Of a DNA stretch of 64,000 nucleotides, positions 25,241-33,940 are shown one piece after another. The position numbers and the translations under genes are program-made. Source of the stretch: Streptacidiphilus fuscans (lineage in GTDB: Bacteria; Actinomycetota; Actinomycetes; Streptomycetales; Streptomycetaceae); the NCBI RefSeq assembly GCF_015690355.1, contig NZ_JADPRT010000024.1, positions 37,948 to 101,947 on the forward strand, given 5' to 3'. The notes under the pieces were generated by a model. That model was not told where the DNA came from, ran no database searches, and worked only from the letters and a program-made list of their open reading frames with translations. Position 1 is the stretch's first letter. The number at the start of each line of letters is the position of its first letter.

Positions 25241-26818
25241 CTAAGCCGACCCCGTACCCCCGGCAAGCCCGGGCGCGCGGGAGACGGTCAGGCTGACCGT
25301 CCCGCCGTGGTGCAGCGCGGACCCGGCGGCGGGGGACTGCGAGCAGACGGTCCGGGGCGCGGCGGCGGTGCCCGTGCACGTGCCCGTCCGGATGTGGCCG
25401 AGGTGCAGGCCCAGGCCGAGCAGGGTGTGGCGGGCATGGGCGAGGCTGTCGTGGGCAAGGTCCGGGACGGTCACCGAGGCGACGACGGGCGACGCGCTGG
25501 AGGACGAGGACGCGGTGCCACCGGTCCCGCCGGTCGTGCCTGCGCCCGTGCCTGCGGCACTGGCACCGCCGCCGAGCGCGAACCATCCCCCGACGACGCC
25601 CGCGACCAGCACCGCCGAAAGCCCCGCCCACGCCCCGGCCCGACGCCGCTTCCGCTGCGGCTGCCCGGGCGACTGGGCCTCCGCGTCCGGTAGCAGGGGC
25701 TCGATCACCGTCTGCTCGTGCCGGAGCGCCTCGGTGGGCAGGCCCGAAACGTTGCGCAACACGGTCGTCGGGTCCGACGGCACGGCCAGACGCACGGTCG
25801 CCGACTGAGCGGACTGAGCTGACCCCGCGGACGGAGCCGACTGAGCCGACTGCATGAGCTGCACCGTGCGCGCGGACGTGTCGTCGACCTCCTGAGCCGC
25901 TGTACCCGCCGCCCCCGCCGCACCCGTCGCCGGATCGCCCTCCGCCGCCAGCACGGCCTCCACTGCCGCGCGCATGGACCGTGCGTCCGGGAACCGGTCG
26001 GCGGGGTTGCGCGCGAGGGCGCGGCAGACCAGGGCGTCGACGTCCGCCGAGAGTCCGGGAACCTCGGCGGAGGGCCGCGGCGCGTCCTCCCTGAGGCGGC
26101 GCCAGATGGTGTCGAGCGGATTCTCGGACGCCATCGGCGGACGCCCGGTGAGCAGCTCGTACAGCATGCAGCCGACGGCGTAGAGGTCGCTGCGTGCGTC
26201 CACCGGCTCGCCGCGTGCCTGCTCGGGGGAGAGGTAGTCGGCGGTGCCGACGACCATGCCGGTGGAGGTCAGCCCTTCTGATGCACTGTCAGTCGGGGTG
26301 GCGCTGCGGGCGATGCCGAAGTCCATGAGCTTGACGGTGCCGTCGTCCAGGACCATCACGTTCGCCGGCTTGACGTCGCGGTGGACCATGCCGTGCGCGT
26401 GGGCGTGGGCCAGCGCGTCGAGGAGGTCGGCGGTCACCCGGAGGACCAGGGTGGGCGGCAGCGGGCCTTCGGCCTGGAGGACCTGGGCGAGCGTGCGGCC
26501 GGGCAGGTACTCCATGACGAGGTAGGGCAGGTCCATGCCGCGTCCCGCGCCCTCGCCGGAGTCGAAGACGGCGACGATCCCGGGGTGGTTGAGCGAGGCG
26601 GCGGCACGGGCCTCGCGGCCGAAGCGGACCCGGTAGACCGGGTCCGCCGCCAGCGCCGGGCGCAGGATCTTCACCGCGACCGTCCGGTCCAGCCGCAGGT
26701 CGCGGGCACGGTGCACCTCGGCCATGCCGCCGCTGCCGAGGACCTCGGCCAGCAGGTAGCGGTCGCCGAGCGCGGGCGCGGGGTCGTCGGCAGGTCCGGG
26801 GGGCGTCAGGATGTCCAC
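25241..26818 (-). CDS. Ser/Thr protein kinase with PASTA domain
   Basis: 525 aa, GTG start. Kinase domain ~20-285 with GSGGMAEVHRARD (P-loop), VAVKIL (catalytic Lys), MVHRDVKPANVM and LMDFGIAR, activation segment GTADYLSPEQARGEPV. Then a Ser/Ala/Gln linker (AQSAQSA repeats ~320-345), a TM helix ~395-415 and one PASTA domain (VPDLAHDSLAHARHTLLGLGLHLG). It resembles the Streptomyces Pkn family but has only one PASTA, fewer than PknB. It is far from the division genes that hold pknB. Confidence 0.93.
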   Translation of the reverse strand: MDILTPPGPADDPAPALGDRYLLAEVLGSGGMAEVHRARDLRLDRTVAVKILRPALAADPVYRVRFGREARAAASLNHPGIVAVFDSGEGAGRGMDLPYLVMEYLPGRTLAQVLQAEGPLPPTLVLRVTADLLDALAHAHAHGMVHRDVKPANVMVLDDGTVKLMDFGIARSATPTDSASEGLTSTGMVVGTADYLSPEQARGEPVDARSDLYAVGCMLYELLTGRPPMASENPLDTIWRRLREDAPRPSAEVPGLSADVDALVCRALARNPADRFPDARSMRAAVEAVLAAEGDPATGAAGAAGTAAQEVDDTSARTVQLMQSAQSAPSAGSAQSAQSATVRLAVPSDPTTVLRNVSGLPTEALRHEQTVIEPLLPDAEAQSPGQPQRKRRRAGAWAGLSAVLVAGVVGGWFALGGGASAAGTGAGTTGGTGGTASSSSSASPVVASVTVPDLAHDSLAHARHTLLGLGLHLGHIRTGTCTGTAAAPRTVCSQSPAAGSALHHGGTVSLTVSRAPGLAGGTGSA

Positions 26819-26906
26819 GGCGCGATGGTGACCGCGCTTCTTGTGGAAATCATGTGGCCCCGCCTAAGCTCCCCGGCGCCCCGCGCTCCCGCCCCGAGCC
26901 CCGCCG

Positions 26907-28295
26907 TCAGGCCCGGCCGGAGGACTTCTGGGTGCGGCGGGAGAGCGAGTCGACGATGACCGCGGCCAGCAGCACGCCGCCGGTGATCATGTACTGGATG
27001 TCGAGGGTCAGTCCCAGCATGTACAGGCCGGAGTTGATCGACTCGATGACCAGGATGCCGAGCAGCGCCGACCAGACGCGTCCGCGTCCGCCGAAGAGGC
27101 TGGTGCCGCCGATGACGGCCGCGGCGATGGCCATCATCAGGTTGTTCGGGTCCGCACCGGCCTGCCCGGCGGCGGACGTGGTGCCCGCGATGGCCAGACC
27201 GCCGAGCGCCGCGAAGGTGCCGGAGATGGCGTAGACCGTGGTCCGGACCATGGGCACGCTGATACCGGCGCGGCGGCTCGCCTCGATGTTCCCGCCGACC
27301 GCGAAGATCTGCCGCCCGTACCGGGTCCGGCGCAGCACGAAGTCGCAGATCACCAGCAGCACAAGGAAGATGACCATAGCGTTCGGCACGCCGCTGGCCC
27401 GGTTGAGCACCCAGGCGACCAGGAACACCGCGACCGCCAGCATGCCGGTGCGGAGCAGCAGTTCGCTGGTCGGACGGTAGGGGACTCCCGCGGCCTTCCT
27501 CCTCCGCTGCTGGCCGAAGAGCGAGACGGCCATCATCAGCACGGCGAGCCCCGCCAGCAGGTACGCCCCGGCGACGTCGCCATTGAGGAAGAAGGAGTTG
27601 CCGGAGAACAGGTGGTTGAGCGCGGTGTCCGGCAGGTTGATGGTGCCGGTCGAGCCGAGCAGCCAGAGCATGACGCCCTGCCAGGCCAGGAAGCCGGCCA
27701 GGGTGACCACGAACGCGGGCACGCCGATCCGGGCGAAGATCCACCCCTGGAGCGCGCCGATCGCCATCCCGGCCAGCAGCGTCAGCAGGACCGCGACCCA
27801 CGGGTTGATCCCGTGGTTGACCGACAGCACGGCGAACAGCGCGGCGGCCAGACCGCTGACCGAGCCCACCGAGAGGTCGATCTCGCCGAGCAGCAGGACG
27901 AAGACCAGGCCGACCGAGAGCAGGCCCAGCCCGACCATGTAGTACGAGATGTACTCGGCGTTGGCGGCGCTGAAGTACTTGCTGTCCTTGACGGTGAAGA
28001 TCACCCAGATGATGATCAGCCCGACGACGACCGGGATCGAGCCCAGTTCGCCTCCGCGCACCTTGCGACGGAACTCGTCGAAGTAGCCGCGCAGGCCTTC
28101 CTGACGGACCAGCAGCCGCGGGTCCACGGGCTGCGCGACCGCAGGCGGAGGCGTCGGGTCGGCACGCTCCGCCGCGGCGGAGGGGTGCGTCGGGTCGAAA
28201 GGCTGCCCGGAGTCGAACCCCTGCCCGGAGTCGAAGGGCTGCTCGGGCTCGAACGGGTGCTCGGGATCGGAGGGCGGTGGGAAGTCCGTGCTCAC
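26907..28295 (-). CDS. Sugar ABC transporter permease (XylH/RbsC-type)
   Basis: 462 aa from GTG 28295. Ten or so TM helices, including GLGLLSVGLVFVLLLGEIDLSVGSVSGLAAALFA, the EAA-like GRQIFAVGGNIEASRRAGISV and FGGRGRVWSALLGILVIESINSGLYML. The long cytoplasmic N-terminus is Pro/Glu/Asp rich, with PFDSGQ/GFDSGQ/PFDPTH repeats, not present in XylH. It overlaps the ATPase gene by GTGA. Probably a monosaccharide such as xylose; the substrate is not defined by sequence. Confidence 0.9.
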   Translation of the reverse strand: MSTDFPPPSDPEHPFEPEQPFDSGQGFDSGQPFDPTHPSAAAERADPTPPPAVAQPVDPRLLVRQEGLRGYFDEFRRKVRGGELGSIPVVVGLIIIWVIFTVKDSKYFSAANAEYISYYMVGLGLLSVGLVFVLLLGEIDLSVGSVSGLAAALFAVLSVNHGINPWVAVLLTLLAGMAIGALQGWIFARIGVPAFVVTLAGFLAWQGVMLWLLGSTGTINLPDTALNHLFSGNSFFLNGDVAGAYLLAGLAVLMMAVSLFGQQRRRKAAGVPYRPTSELLLRTGMLAVAVFLVAWVLNRASGVPNAMVIFLVLLVICDFVLRRTRYGRQIFAVGGNIEASRRAGISVPMVRTTVYAISGTFAALGGLAIAGTTSAAGQAGADPNNLMMAIAAAVIGGTSLFGGRGRVWSALLGILVIESINSGLYMLGLTLDIQYMITGGVLLAAVIVDSLSRRTQKSSGRA

Positions 28296-29083
28296 AGGCC
28301 CTCCGGGTTCGATCCCGAGCCGCGGGCCTGCCGACGGGTGACCGCGTTGTCGGTGGCTCCGGTGATGGCGGCGATGATGGTCTCCTGCGTGGTCTCCTGC
28401 ACCGGGAAGGTGCCGTTGTTGCGGCCGAGCCGCAGCACTGCGACCGTGTCCGCCACCGCCCGGACGTCGACCATGTTGTGACTGATCAGCAGCACGCCGT
28501 GGCCGCGGTCCCGCAGGCGCTCGACCAGGTCGAGCACCTGCGCCGTCTGCTCGACACCCAGCGCCGCGGTCGGCTCGTCCAGGATGACCACCTTGGGGTC
28601 GCCGATCAGCGAGCGCGCGATGGCCACGACCTGGCGCTGGCCGCCGGAGAGGCTGGCGACCGGGATGCGGACGCTGGGGATGCGGATCGACAGGGTGTCC
28701 AGCAGCTCCTGGGCGCGCTTCTCCATGGCCACCTCGTCGAGGGTGCCGTGCGTGACGAGCTCCCGGCCGAGGAAGAGGTTGGCGACGACGTCGAGGTTGT
28801 CGGCCAGCGCGAGGTCCTGGTAGACGGTGGCGATGCCGAGGTGCTGGGCGTCCTGCGGGCGGTGGATCGTGACCGGGCGACCCTCCCACTCGATGTCGCC
28901 CTCGTCGATCTGGTGCACCCCGGCGATCGTCTTGACCACGGTCGACTTGCCCGCGCCGTTGTCGCCGACGAGGGCGACGACCTCGCCCTGGTGTACCTCC
29001 AGTTCGACGTCGGTCAGGGCCTGCACGGCGCCGAAGCGCTTGGAGGCGCCGCGCAGGGCCAGGACCGGTTGATCGTCCCTCAC
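28292..29083 (-). CDS. Sugar ABC transporter ATP-binding protein
   Basis: 263 aa from GTG 29083. Walker A VGDNGAGKSTVV, signature SLSGGQRQVVAIA, Walker B DPKVVILDEPTAAL and H-loop LISHNMVDV are present. It is a single ATPase domain, not the usual double-domain XylG/RbsA, as in FrcA-type systems. The stop and start overlap the neighbours by 4 nt on both sides. The C-terminal VQETTQETIIAAITGATDN is typical of this subfamily. Confidence 0.93.
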   Translation of the reverse strand: MRDDQPVLALRGASKRFGAVQALTDVELEVHQGEVVALVGDNGAGKSTVVKTIAGVHQIDEGDIEWEGRPVTIHRPQDAQHLGIATVYQDLALADNLDVVANLFLGRELVTHGTLDEVAMEKRAQELLDTLSIRIPSVRIPVASLSGGQRQVVAIARSLIGDPKVVILDEPTAALGVEQTAQVLDLVERLRDRGHGVLLISHNMVDVRAVADTVAVLRLGRNNGTFPVQETTQETIIAAITGATDNAVTRRQARGSGSNPEGL

Positions 29084-30198
29084 TCGAGGCCCGCGGACTT
29101 GCAGGCGGCGGCGTAGGTGGGGGTGCAGATCTGCGGGATGGTCCACAGGCCGTCCGCGACGACGGTGGACTTGATGTTGTCCTTGTTCACCAGGACCGGC
29201 GTCAGCAGGTCGGCCGGGACCTTGTTGCCGGAGCCGTTGGTCTGGGTCGTGTTGGCGATGGACGCGGTGCTCTGACCGGTGAGCAGGTCGACGGCCATCT
29301 GCGCGGCGGAGTCCGCCTCGGGCTTGTAGGCCTTGTAGATGGTGAAGGACTGGGTGCCGGCCACGATCCGCTGGATCGCGTCGAGCTGGGCGTCCTGGCC
29401 GGTCAGCGGGAGGCCGCTGAGGCCCGCGTTCTTCATGGAGGTGGCGATACCGGCGGCCATCTCGTCGTTGGCCGAGTAGAAGCCCGCGATGTTGTGGGCG
29501 CCGAGCTGGTTGATCGCGGCGGTGGCCTTCTGCGCGGCGACGTCCGGCAGCCACTGGCCCGAGGCGTCGTAGGCGATGTCCAGCTTGCCCTTGACCGCGC
29601 CCTGGAAGCCGCTCTTGAACTGCGCGGCGTTCGGGTCGGACTGGGCGCCGTCGATCTCGACGATCTTGGCCGACGGGCTGGCCTTGGAGCCGAGCGCGTC
29701 GATGAGGCCGGTGCCCTGGAGCTGGCCGACGCGGACGTTGTCGAAGGAGACGTAGGCGTCCACCGGGCCCTCGGCGAGGCGGTCGTAGGAGACGACCTTG
29801 ATGCCCTTGGCGTGGGCGGCGTCGACGGAGGCCTTGATCTGGGTGGAGTCCTGCGGGTCGACGACGATGACCTTGACGCCCTCGTTGATCATCGTCTGCA
29901 CCTGCTGCGCCTGGACCTGCGCGCTGCCGCCCGCGTTCGCGTAGTTGACCGTGACGTTCGGGGCGAGCTGCTTGACCTTGGCCTCGAAGTACGGCTTGTC
30001 GAACTGCTCGTAACGGGTCGTGGTGTTCTCCGGCAGCAGCAGACCGATGCTCCCGCTGGCCGAGACCGCCGAGCCGCCCGAGCTCGGCGAGGCGGAGGAG
30101 GAGGAACTGGCGCTCCCCGTCTTGCCGCAGGCTGCCGCCGCGAGAACCAGGGAGACGACGGCGGTGGCGGTGGCGGCGCGCTGCAGAGGGTGCTTCAT
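29080..30198 (-). CDS. Sugar-binding lipoprotein of ABC transporter
   Basis: 372 aa. A signal peptide with lipobox LVLAAAAC (Cys near residue 24) and a Ser-rich linker precede a periplasmic-binding type I fold (XylF-like): GLLLPENTTTRYEQFDKPYFEAKV, VIVVDPQDSTQIKASVDAAHAKGIKVVSYDRLA, GFYSANDEMAAGIATSMKNAG, VAGTQSFTIYKAYKPEADSAAQMAVDLL. ATG 30198 is chosen as it gives a proper signal. It opens the operon, followed by ATPase and permease. No ROK/LacI regulator is adjacent. Confidence 0.95.
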   Translation of the reverse strand: MKHPLQRAATATAVVSLVLAAAACGKTGSASSSSSASPSSGGSAVSASGSIGLLLPENTTTRYEQFDKPYFEAKVKQLAPNVTVNYANAGGSAQVQAQQVQTMINEGVKVIVVDPQDSTQIKASVDAAHAKGIKVVSYDRLAEGPVDAYVSFDNVRVGQLQGTGLIDALGSKASPSAKIVEIDGAQSDPNAAQFKSGFQGAVKGKLDIAYDASGQWLPDVAAQKATAAINQLGAHNIAGFYSANDEMAAGIATSMKNAGLSGLPLTGQDAQLDAIQRIVAGTQSFTIYKAYKPEADSAAQMAVDLLTGQSTASIANTTQTNGSGNKVPADLLTPVLVNKDNIKSTVVADGLWTIPQICTPTYAAACKSAGLE

Positions 30199-30567
30199 CA
30201 CGGTGGTGGGCCTTCCTCGACCGGACTGCTGGAGTGAGCTGCGGCTGACCGGCACTGCATGTGCGACTGCACCGCACTGCTGATCAGGAGCTTCGCCCCT
30301 GACGAGGGCTCAGCCTCCGAGGATTGAAGTCCTACGAACGCCGCTGCGGTGGAGGACACACGGACGGAGCCGCGATGTTCGCCCGAACGGTGGGGCGCAT
30401 GGCCGAAGGAGGGGGCGTGTGAGCCGCTTTTAGCGACGCGGCGTCAGGTCCCGCAGAGATTACGGTGGAAGCGCACCAATGCCATGGACATTTCACACAG
30501 CTGGCCACTAGGTTCCGCTATGGCCACGCCGTGGTCGAAAGTCCATGCGACCCCTGGGGGGATCACC
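30199..30567. other. 369-bp divergent promoter region
   Basis: Between the sugar-binding protein and the secreted protein gene. No further gene or convincing operator is seen; alternative starts of the secreted protein (ATG 30484, 30520) fall here. Confidence 0.5.
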
Positions 30568-31554
30568 GTGCGCATACGCAGGCTTGCAGTCACTCTGGCT
30601 GCCGTCACCACAGCAGGTCTTGTCACCGCCGGGCTCGGCAGCGCGGCACAGGCCGCCGCCCCGGCCCCGGCTGACACCGCGTCGGGTGTCACGGCGTCGG
30701 GTGTCACCGTGCACGACGTCCACTACGGCGAGAAGCCGATCGGCGGTCATGTCGCGGGCGCCCCGCTGCAGGCGAAGGCGACCAGCGCCAACACGCTGAG
30801 CGTGCGGTCCAGCGGCAAGCAGGGCGTGGTCTCGCCGACGCCCAAGGTGTACCTGGTCTTCTGGGGTTCGCAGTGGGCCAGTGACCCGGCCGGGGTCGCG
30901 CCCGACCTGCAGGCGATGTTCAAGGGCCTCTACGGCTCCGCGGACACCTGGGGCACCATCCTCACCCAGTACTGCGAGGGCGTCGCCACCGGCACCACCA
31001 ACTGCGGTACCAAGGGCACGCACGTGACCCACCCGGCGTCCAGCCCGCTGGGCGGCGTCTGGTTCGACAACGCGAGCGCAGCGCCCACGAACGCGACCGC
31101 CGCGCAGATCGCCGCCGAGGCGGGCCACGCCGCGGCGCACTTCGGCAACACCACGCAGGCGCCCAACCTGAACGCGCAGTACGTGGTGGTCTCGGCCACC
31201 GGGACCCACCCGGACGGCTTCCCCAACTCGGGCTTCTGCGCCTGGCACGACAAGACCACGTCGAGCTACGGCAAGCTCGCCTACACCAACCTGCCGTACA
31301 TCCCGGACCTCGGCGCGGGCGCGTGCACGACCTTCACGGACGGGCGGATGCTCTCCGGGATCGAGTCGACCGAGACGCACGAGTACGCGGAGACGGTGAC
31401 CGACTTCTGGCCGAGCATCGGCTGGAACGGCAAGAACGGTGAGATAGGCGACGAGTGCCAGAACCTCGACGCCTACGTGCCGCTCAGCACCGGCACCTTC
31501 GACCTCCAGGGGCTCTGGTCGAACGCGGCCAACGCCTGCGCCACCAAGGGCTGA
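30568..31554 (+). CDS. Secreted protein with HExxE motif, possible metalloprotease
   Basis: 328 aa from GTG 30568. The start MRIRRLAVTLAAVTTAGLVTAGLGSAAQAAA is a secretory signal. The mature part has VVSPTPKVYLVFWGSQW, and at the C-terminus STETHEYAETVTDFW followed by IGWNGKNGEIGDECQNL. The order HExxE ... GW ... EIGDxC resembles secreted families such as the EXORDIUM/phosphate-induced proteins and gluzincin-like proteases; the match is from memory and the enzyme activity is inference. Two hairpins follow. Confidence 0.7.
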   Translation: MRIRRLAVTLAAVTTAGLVTAGLGSAAQAAAPAPADTASGVTASGVTVHDVHYGEKPIGGHVAGAPLQAKATSANTLSVRSSGKQGVVSPTPKVYLVFWGSQWASDPAGVAPDLQAMFKGLYGSADTWGTILTQYCEGVATGTTNCGTKGTHVTHPASSPLGGVWFDNASAAPTNATAAQIAAEAGHAAAHFGNTTQAPNLNAQYVVVSATGTHPDGFPNSGFCAWHDKTTSSYGKLAYTNLPYIPDLGAGACTTFTDGRMLSGIESTETHEYAETVTDFWPSIGWNGKNGEIGDECQNLDAYVPLSTGTFDLQGLWSNAANACATKG

Positions 31555-31569
31555 GAAGCCGGAGCAGGA

Positions 31570-31597
31570 TGAGACGCCGTCACCAGGCGGCGTCTCA
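31570..31597 (+). terminator. Terminator hairpin
   Basis: TGAGACGCCG-N8-CGGCGTCTCA, a perfect 10-bp stem 16 bp after the secreted-protein stop. No U-tract follows, as is usual in actinobacteria. Confidence 0.7.
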
Positions 31598-31615
31598 AGC
31601 CGCAGGTCAGAGGCG

Positions 31616-31637
31616 TGAGACGGGCTGCGACGTCTCA
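31616..31637. repeat. Second hairpin sharing the TGAGACG stem
   Basis: TGAGACG-N8-CGTCTCA repeats the outer stem of the 31570-31597 hairpin. Probably a duplicated terminator. Confidence 0.6.
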
Positions 31638-31747
31638 GGCCGGCCGATCTGGTCGGGCGGGTGCCCGGACGTCGTGCAGAGTTGATCCCGAGAGCGGGTC
31701 GGCGGCGTCCGGGCAGCGCGGGGGTACTGCCCGGACGCCGACCAAGC

Positions 31748-32662
31748 TCATGGCACGGGCACGGGCACCGTGGGTGTGCAGCCGTGGCCGGCGGGCTGGG
31801 TGCCGCAGACCTGGAGGGTGGCGCCGGAGGTGCCGGCGTCGACCATCATCGAGTAGTTGTCGTAACCCCAGTGGACCAACGCGGTCTGGTGGTCGCCCGT
31901 GGACGTCGCGATGGTGGCGGTGTCGCCGCGCGCGCCGTCGGTGAGCGCGCCCCAGGCGGCCTTGCAGCGGGCGCTGTAGTGCAGGTAGATGACCATGGTC
32001 CCGATGTTCTGGGTGATCAGGTCCCGTACGTCGGAGACGCATCCGGTCGACTGCGGGTCCTTGCCCGCGCAGCCCACGCCCTGGCACGTCGGCGGCGCGG
32101 AGGCGCTGACGGGGACCACGACGGGCGTGCTGTCCGCGCTCGCGGCGGTGTGGGACGCCGAGGGCGAGGTCGCGGACATCAGCCAGGCGCCGCCGACGGC
32201 GCCGAGCAACGCCGAGACGACGGCGATCGCGCCCGTGCGGGCCGCGCTGCTCCCGGTGAGCCGCCGCAGGTGCTCTGACCACCGCCGGATCGGGGCGGCC
32301 GAGGGCGCGGGCGCGGGCACGCGTGCGGGTGCGGGCGCTGGCGTGGGTGCTTCTGCGACCGGCTCCGAGACGTCACCACCCGTCTCCTGCGCGGCCAGCG
32401 CCAGCAGCGGCTGGAGCAGGCGTGCGCGCTCGTCGACATTGGCGGCCAGGCTTTCCAGGGCCTGCTCGGTGATCACCCGCTTGCCGTTGAACCAGCGTTC
32501 CCAGGAGGCTTTGCTGTAGTGGGTGCGTGTTCCGATCTGAGTGAGGGACAGGCCGCTGCGGTCCTTGATCGAACGGAGTTCCTCGGTCAGGCGGCGGGCG
32601 CTTCCGCGCACGTCATCGGGTATCGGCCGCCAGTTCGCGCCCACGGTTCTCGTACTCTCCAC
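31748..32662 (-). CDS. HTH protein with TM helix and C-terminal DUF2690
   Basis: 304 aa. N-terminal XRE-like HTH (LRSIKDRSGLSLTQIGTRTHYSKASWERWFNGKRVITEQALESLA, residues ~30-75). Then a Pro/Ala stretch, a TM helix (TGAIAVVSALLGAVGGAWLMS), and an extracellular Cys-containing domain beginning TCQGVGCAGKDPQSTGCVSDV, the DUF2690 motif. This looks like a transmembrane DNA-binding protein with an external sensor. GTG 32662 is 13 bp after the MreB-like stop, so the two are probably co-transcribed. Confidence 0.85.
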   Translation of the reverse strand: MESTRTVGANWRPIPDDVRGSARRLTEELRSIKDRSGLSLTQIGTRTHYSKASWERWFNGKRVITEQALESLAANVDERARLLQPLLALAAQETGGDVSEPVAEAPTPAPAPARVPAPAPSAAPIRRWSEHLRRLTGSSAARTGAIAVVSALLGAVGGAWLMSATSPSASHTAASADSTPVVVPVSASAPPTCQGVGCAGKDPQSTGCVSDVRDLITQNIGTMVIYLHYSARCKAAWGALTDGARGDTATIATSTGDHQTALVHWGYDNYSMMVDAGTSGATLQVCGTQPAGHGCTPTVPVPVP

Positions 32663-32675
32663 TGCTTGGGGGCAG

Positions 32676-33746
32676 TCAGTCTCCCACAGCGGCGGCGATG
32701 GTCCTGAGCGCTGCCGCGCCGTCGGCGGTACGGGCGGTGCCCGCGGCGCCCGCCAGGCGGCCGAGCCCGCGGACGGTGCAGGTCTCCGGTGCGTCGGCGA
32801 CCTGGACGTCGAGGCCGAGCCGGTCCCGAAGGAGCTGGCTGAGCCAGGGGTCGCGGGCGCAGCCGCCGGTCAGCACGATGCCGTGCTCGGTGATGTCCGC
32901 GCTCAGCTCGGTCGGGCACTTGGCCAGCAGCGCGCCCATGCCGTCGACGAGGACGTCGACCGCGGGGCTGATCGCCCGGCGCACCTCCTCCGCGGAGAAC
33001 GTCGCCAGCACCGGCGTGCCGAACTCGGTGCGGCGCCCCTTGGCCTCCAGCTCCCGGGCGGACGGGTCGCCGTCCCAGGCGCCCGCGGCGATCCGCAACT
33101 GCTCGGCGGCGGTCGCGCCGAGGTCCACGCGGTGGCGACGCCGGGCCCAGGCGGCGAGCGTGCGGTCGAACGTGTTGCCGCCGACGGTCAGGGAGGTGGC
33201 GCTGACGAGCTGTCCGAAGGCGAAGACGGCCAGGTCGCTGGTGCCCGCGCCGAGGTCGACGACCATGGTGCCGGTCTCCTGGTCGATCGGCACGCCCGCG
33301 CCGACGGCCGCCGCCAGCGGCGCGGGGAAGGTGAGCGCCCTGGCCGCACCCGCCTGGAGCAGGGCCTGCTCCAGCGCCTTGACGTGGATGCCGCGGCTCT
33401 CGACGGTGACCGCCGTGGCGACGGTGGGACGCAGCGAGAACCGGCTGGCGCGGGCCTGGTCCAGGGCCAGCCGGGCGAGGACCCGGGCGCCCTCGAAGTC
33501 GGTGATGGTGCCGGCGCTCAGCGGGTTGACCGTGGTCATGCCCGGAGGGGTCCGGCCGGTCATCTGCTGGGCGGGCTCGCCGAAGGCGAAGGCGATGCCC
33601 CGGTCCAGGTCGAACGCGACGACGGACGGCTCGTCGAAGACGACCCCGCCGCGCGACCGCCAGGCCCGCACCCGGGACGTGCCTAGGTCGAGCGCGATCA
33701 GGCGGTCGGTGCCGAGTCGGTCGGTCACGAGTCGGTTCACGTGCAT
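32676..33746 (-). CDS. MreB-like actin homologue
   Basis: 356 aa. Phosphate-1 IALDLGTSRVRAW, phosphate-2 MVVDLGAGTSDLAVF, connect TFDRTLAAW and adenosine motif GIVLTGGCARDPWL are typical of MreB/Mbl. It lacks an obvious membrane-anchoring helix. Streptomyces has several MreB homologues, of which SCO6166 is a stand-alone MreB-like; this protein may be the equivalent. It lies next to an HTH-DUF2690 gene, not in an mre cluster. Confidence 0.85.
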   Translation of the reverse strand: MHVNRLVTDRLGTDRLIALDLGTSRVRAWRSRGGVVFDEPSVVAFDLDRGIAFAFGEPAQQMTGRTPPGMTTVNPLSAGTITDFEGARVLARLALDQARASRFSLRPTVATAVTVESRGIHVKALEQALLQAGAARALTFPAPLAAAVGAGVPIDQETGTMVVDLGAGTSDLAVFAFGQLVSATSLTVGGNTFDRTLAAWARRRHRVDLGATAAEQLRIAAGAWDGDPSARELEAKGRRTEFGTPVLATFSAEEVRRAISPAVDVLVDGMGALLAKCPTELSADITEHGIVLTGGCARDPWLSQLLRDRLGLDVQVADAPETCTVRGLGRLAGAAGTARTADGAAALRTIAAAVGD

Positions 33747-33940
33747 CCCCGCTCCCTGGGTGAAGTCTTAGCTGATAGGTAGTCAGATTTGTGCTCTCTT
33801 CCATGCAGCGGCCGGATCGCCGTGGCTGCATCCCGGGGACGCTGAAAGAGGGAGGGCGGCGGGGCTGTCGGAGTGGCGGGCGGCCGGAGCGGGGCGCCGC
33901 CGGAGTGGCAGGGCGCAGCGGGCGGGCCGATGATCGAGGC

